Shown in pieces: positions 5,072 to 6,298 of a stretch of DNA of 6,298 nucleotides. Positions within the stretch are counted from its first letter, which is position 1. Each line of letters starts with the position of its first letter. This DNA comes from Methylorubrum extorquens (GTDB lineage Bacteria; Pseudomonadota; Alphaproteobacteria; Rhizobiales; Beijerinckiaceae): assembly GCA_019695455.1 (NCBI GenBank), contig JAEUAC010000062.1:1-6298 (forward strand). Reading direction: 5' to 3'. Both the position numbers and the translations under genes were made by a program. The notes beneath the pieces were generated by a model. That model ran no database searches and had not been told where the DNA came from. It saw only the letters and a program-made list of their open reading frames with translations.

Positions 5072-6088
5072 ATGATCCAGAAGAACTGGAAGGAACTCAT
5101 CAAGCCGAACAAGCTCGAGGTCACGCCGTCGGCGGACCCGAAGCGGACGGCGACCCTCGTCGCCGAGCCGCTCGAGCGCGGCTTCGGCACGACCCTCGGC
5201 AACGCTCTGCGCCGCGTGCTCCTGTCCTCGCTCCAGGGCGCGGCCGTGACGGCGGTGCAGATCGACGGCGTGCTGCACGAGTTCTCGTCGATCCCCGGCG
5301 TGCGCGAGGACGTGACGGACATCGTCCTCAACATCAAGACGATCGCCATCCGCATGCAGGGCGACGTCGCGAAGCGCCTGACGCTGCGCAAGTCCGGCCC
5401 GGGCGTCGTGACGGCGGGCGACATCGGCACCTCCGGCGACATCCACATCCTGAACCCCGAGCTCGTGCTCTGCACGCTGGACGAGGGCGCGGAGATCCGG
5501 ATGGAGTTCACGGTCTCGGCCGGCAAGGGCTACGTCCCGGCCGAGCGGAACCGCCCCGAGGACGCGCCGATCGGCCTGATCCCGGTCGACAGCCTGTTCT
5601 CGCCGGTGAAGAAGGTCTCCTACCGGGTCGAGAACACCCGCGAGGGCCAGGACCTCGACAAGGACAAGCTGACGCTGACCGTCGACACGAACGGCGCGCT
5701 GTCTCCCGAGGACGCCGTCGCCTACGCGGCGCGCATCCTGCAGGACCAGCTCTCCGTGTTCGTGAACTTCGAGGAGCCCCGCCGCGAGGAGGCCCAGTCG
5801 CTCGCGCCGCAGCTGCCCTTCAACCCGGCGCTGCTCAAGAAGGTCGACGAGCTCGAGCTGTCCGTCCGCTCGGCGAACTGCCTGAAGAACGACAACATCG
5901 TCTACATCGGCGACCTGATCCAGAAATCGGAAGGCGAGATGATGCGGACGCCGAACTTCGGTCGTAAGTCGCTTAACGAGATCAAGGAAGTTCTCGCCAC
6001 CCTGGGCCTGCACTTCGGCATGGACGTTCCCGGCTGGCCGCCGGAGAACATCGACGATCTCGCGAAGCGCTTCGAGGAGCATTACTGA
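5072..6088 (+). CDS. rpoA: DNA-directed RNA polymerase alpha subunit
   Basis: 338-residue RNA polymerase alpha subunit. The dimer of N-terminal domains nucleates assembly of beta and beta-prime, and the C-terminal domain binds UP elements and activators. The N-terminal domain (about 1-235) has the dimerisation/assembly motif RGFGTTLGNALRRVLLSS (36-53) and GVREDVTDIVLNIK. The C-terminal domain (about 255-325) contains SVRSANCLKNDNI with Arg266, matching Escherichia coli Arg265 that contacts DNA, and NFGRKSLNEIKEVL. The tail has GWPPENIDDLAKRFEEHY, a form usual in alphaproteobacteria. Length is slightly above the E. coli 329 residues. The ATG at 5072 has GAGG (5061-5064) seven bases upstream. 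It is third gene of the rpsM unit; rplQ would normally be next. Confidence 0.98.
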   Translation: MIQKNWKELIKPNKLEVTPSADPKRTATLVAEPLERGFGTTLGNALRRVLLSSLQGAAVTAVQIDGVLHEFSSIPGVREDVTDIVLNIKTIAIRMQGDVAKRLTLRKSGPGVVTAGDIGTSGDIHILNPELVLCTLDEGAEIRMEFTVSAGKGYVPAERNRPEDAPIGLIPVDSLFSPVKKVSYRVENTREGQDLDKDKLTLTVDTNGALSPEDAVAYAARILQDQLSVFVNFEEPRREEAQSLAPQLPFNPALLKKVDELELSVRSANCLKNDNIVYIGDLIQKSEGEMMRTPNFGRKSLNEIKEVLATLGLHFGMDVPGWPPENIDDLAKRFEEHY

Positions 6089-6113
6089 TCGGGCGCGGCC
6101 TCGCGCCGCGACC

Positions 6114-6142
6114 CGTGAGCCCCGCCTGAGGCCGGGCTCGCG
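6114..6142 (+). other. Strong hairpin downstream of rpoA
   Basis: CGTGAGCCC (6114-6122) pairs with GGGCTCGCG (6134-6142), with one G-T pair. The interior adds GCC/GGC (6124-6132) around a TGA loop after a C-C mismatch. A smaller hairpin, CGCGGC/GCCGCG (6094-6110), precedes it. No T-run follows, so termination before a downstream rplQ is not implied. Confidence 0.5.
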
Positions 6143-6170
6143 ACGGACTGGATCCCGGCCTCGGCCGGGA
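6141..6170 (+). repeat. Palindromic repeat, copy A
   Basis: A unit CGACGGAC-T-GGAT followed by a palindrome CCCGGC-CTCG-GCCGGG (6154-6169), extended by T-A. It matches copy B at 6222-6252 in 25 of about 27 aligned positions with a one-base gap. The antisense strand reads FPAEAGIQSV, resembling the PAKAGI-type translation known from widespread ATTCCCG-type palindromic repeats of proteobacteria, so it is probably a dispersed REP-like element. Confidence 0.6.
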
Positions 6171-6212
6171 AGAGCGGAACCGGCCGGAGTGCCGCCCCGC
6201 CCGCCCGGCGCG

Positions 6213-6234
6213 ATCCGGGTCCGACGGACCGGAT
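6213..6234. repeat. 22-bp near-perfect palindrome overlapping repeat copy B
   Basis: ATCCG, an unpaired G, GTCCG, a central A, then CGGAC and CGGAT: ten paired positions on each side with one bulge (6218). It shares bases with the left part of repeat copy B, so the two hairpins are mutually exclusive in RNA. Confidence 0.5.
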
Positions 6235-6252
6235 GCCGGCCTCGCCGGCGGA
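6222..6252 (+). repeat. Palindromic repeat, copy B
   Basis: Same unit as copy A, 81 bp downstream in the same orientation, with core GCCGGC-CTC-GCCGGC (6235-6249). The outermost core pair is C-G in copy A and G-C in copy B, so both sides changed and the stem was kept. The antisense reading is SAGEAGIRSV, again PAKAGI-like. Confidence 0.6.
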
Positions 6253-6298
6253 CGGACAACGAACCAACCAGAAGGAACGGCCGTACCTTGGCACGGCG

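Larger units (their letters stand above)
6089..6298 (+). other. Region downstream of rpoA, no gene established
   Basis: The 210 bases after rpoA hold hairpins at 6094-6110 and 6114-6142, the two palindromic repeats and a GC-rich linker. Near the end AAGGA (6272-6276) lies 11 bases before a TTG (6288) opening a frame that starts Met-Ala-Arg. This is not the usual MRHG start of ribosomal protein L17, so the next gene cannot be named. Confidence 0.5.

Noticed and set aside
4925..6259. A 444-codon open frame on the - strand across rpoA
   Set aside because: It lies antisense to a fully conserved rpoA; its Arg/Val/Asp-rich repetitive composition is that of a high-GC shadow frame.
6082..6294. 70-codon open frame on the - strand after rpoA
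   Set aside because: Its PAKAGI-like segments are explained by the palindromic repeats; there is no other sign of a gene.
6288..6298. Start of rplQ at TTG 6288
   Set aside because: The first codons give Met-Ala-Arg, not the usual MRHG of L17, and only 11 bases are visible.

Overview
The window is about 70% GC and is densely packed with chromosomal genes of an alphaproteobacterium. It is most likely from Hyphomicrobiales, near Methylobacteriaceae or Bradyrhizobium-like lineages. The evidence is the Usg-family gene, a BcsS-family gene, the nagZ-scpA-scpB order, the alphaproteobacterial-type ribosomal and RpoA sequences, and a GTG-started rpsM. This placement is inferred from protein resemblance and could not be checked by a search. 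There is no CRISPR array, transposase, integrase, tRNA or rRNA.

Region 1 (1-2509, + strand) is a housekeeping cluster. It holds nagZ (cell-wall recycling; 5' end outside the window), then scpA and scpB (chromosome condensation with SMC). scpA and scpB overlap in an ATGA and are almost certainly translationally coupled. Region 2 (2535-3822) has two unrelated genes facing away from each other: a BcsS-like exported protein on the - strand, convergent with scpB, and a small usg gene on the + strand. The 247-bp space between them contains a perfect 9-bp inverted repeat, a tandem 10-bp duplication and a candidate -10 element. Region 3 (about 3867-6298, + strand) is the alpha-type ribosomal operon: a good sigma-70-type promoter, a 138-nt leader, then rpsM, rpsK and rpoA. 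rplQ would be expected next but cannot be established before the window ends.

The protein-coding content is conventional. The unexplained structure lies in the spacers of the rpsM operon. The rpsM leader has two copies of TCCTTTT around one GGAGGA and could form alternative hairpins. The rpsM-rpsK spacer has four short perfect hairpins. The rpsK-rpoA spacer has two strong hairpins. The region after rpoA carries two copies of an imperfect 30-bp repeat with a palindromic core, and the two cores differ by a compensating base-pair change. The gene order also differs from common alphaproteobacterial order at both ends of region 2: no tatABC follows scpB and no secY-adk precedes rpsM. This suggests an old rearrangement junction there. 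I found no convincing new defence system or mobile system.
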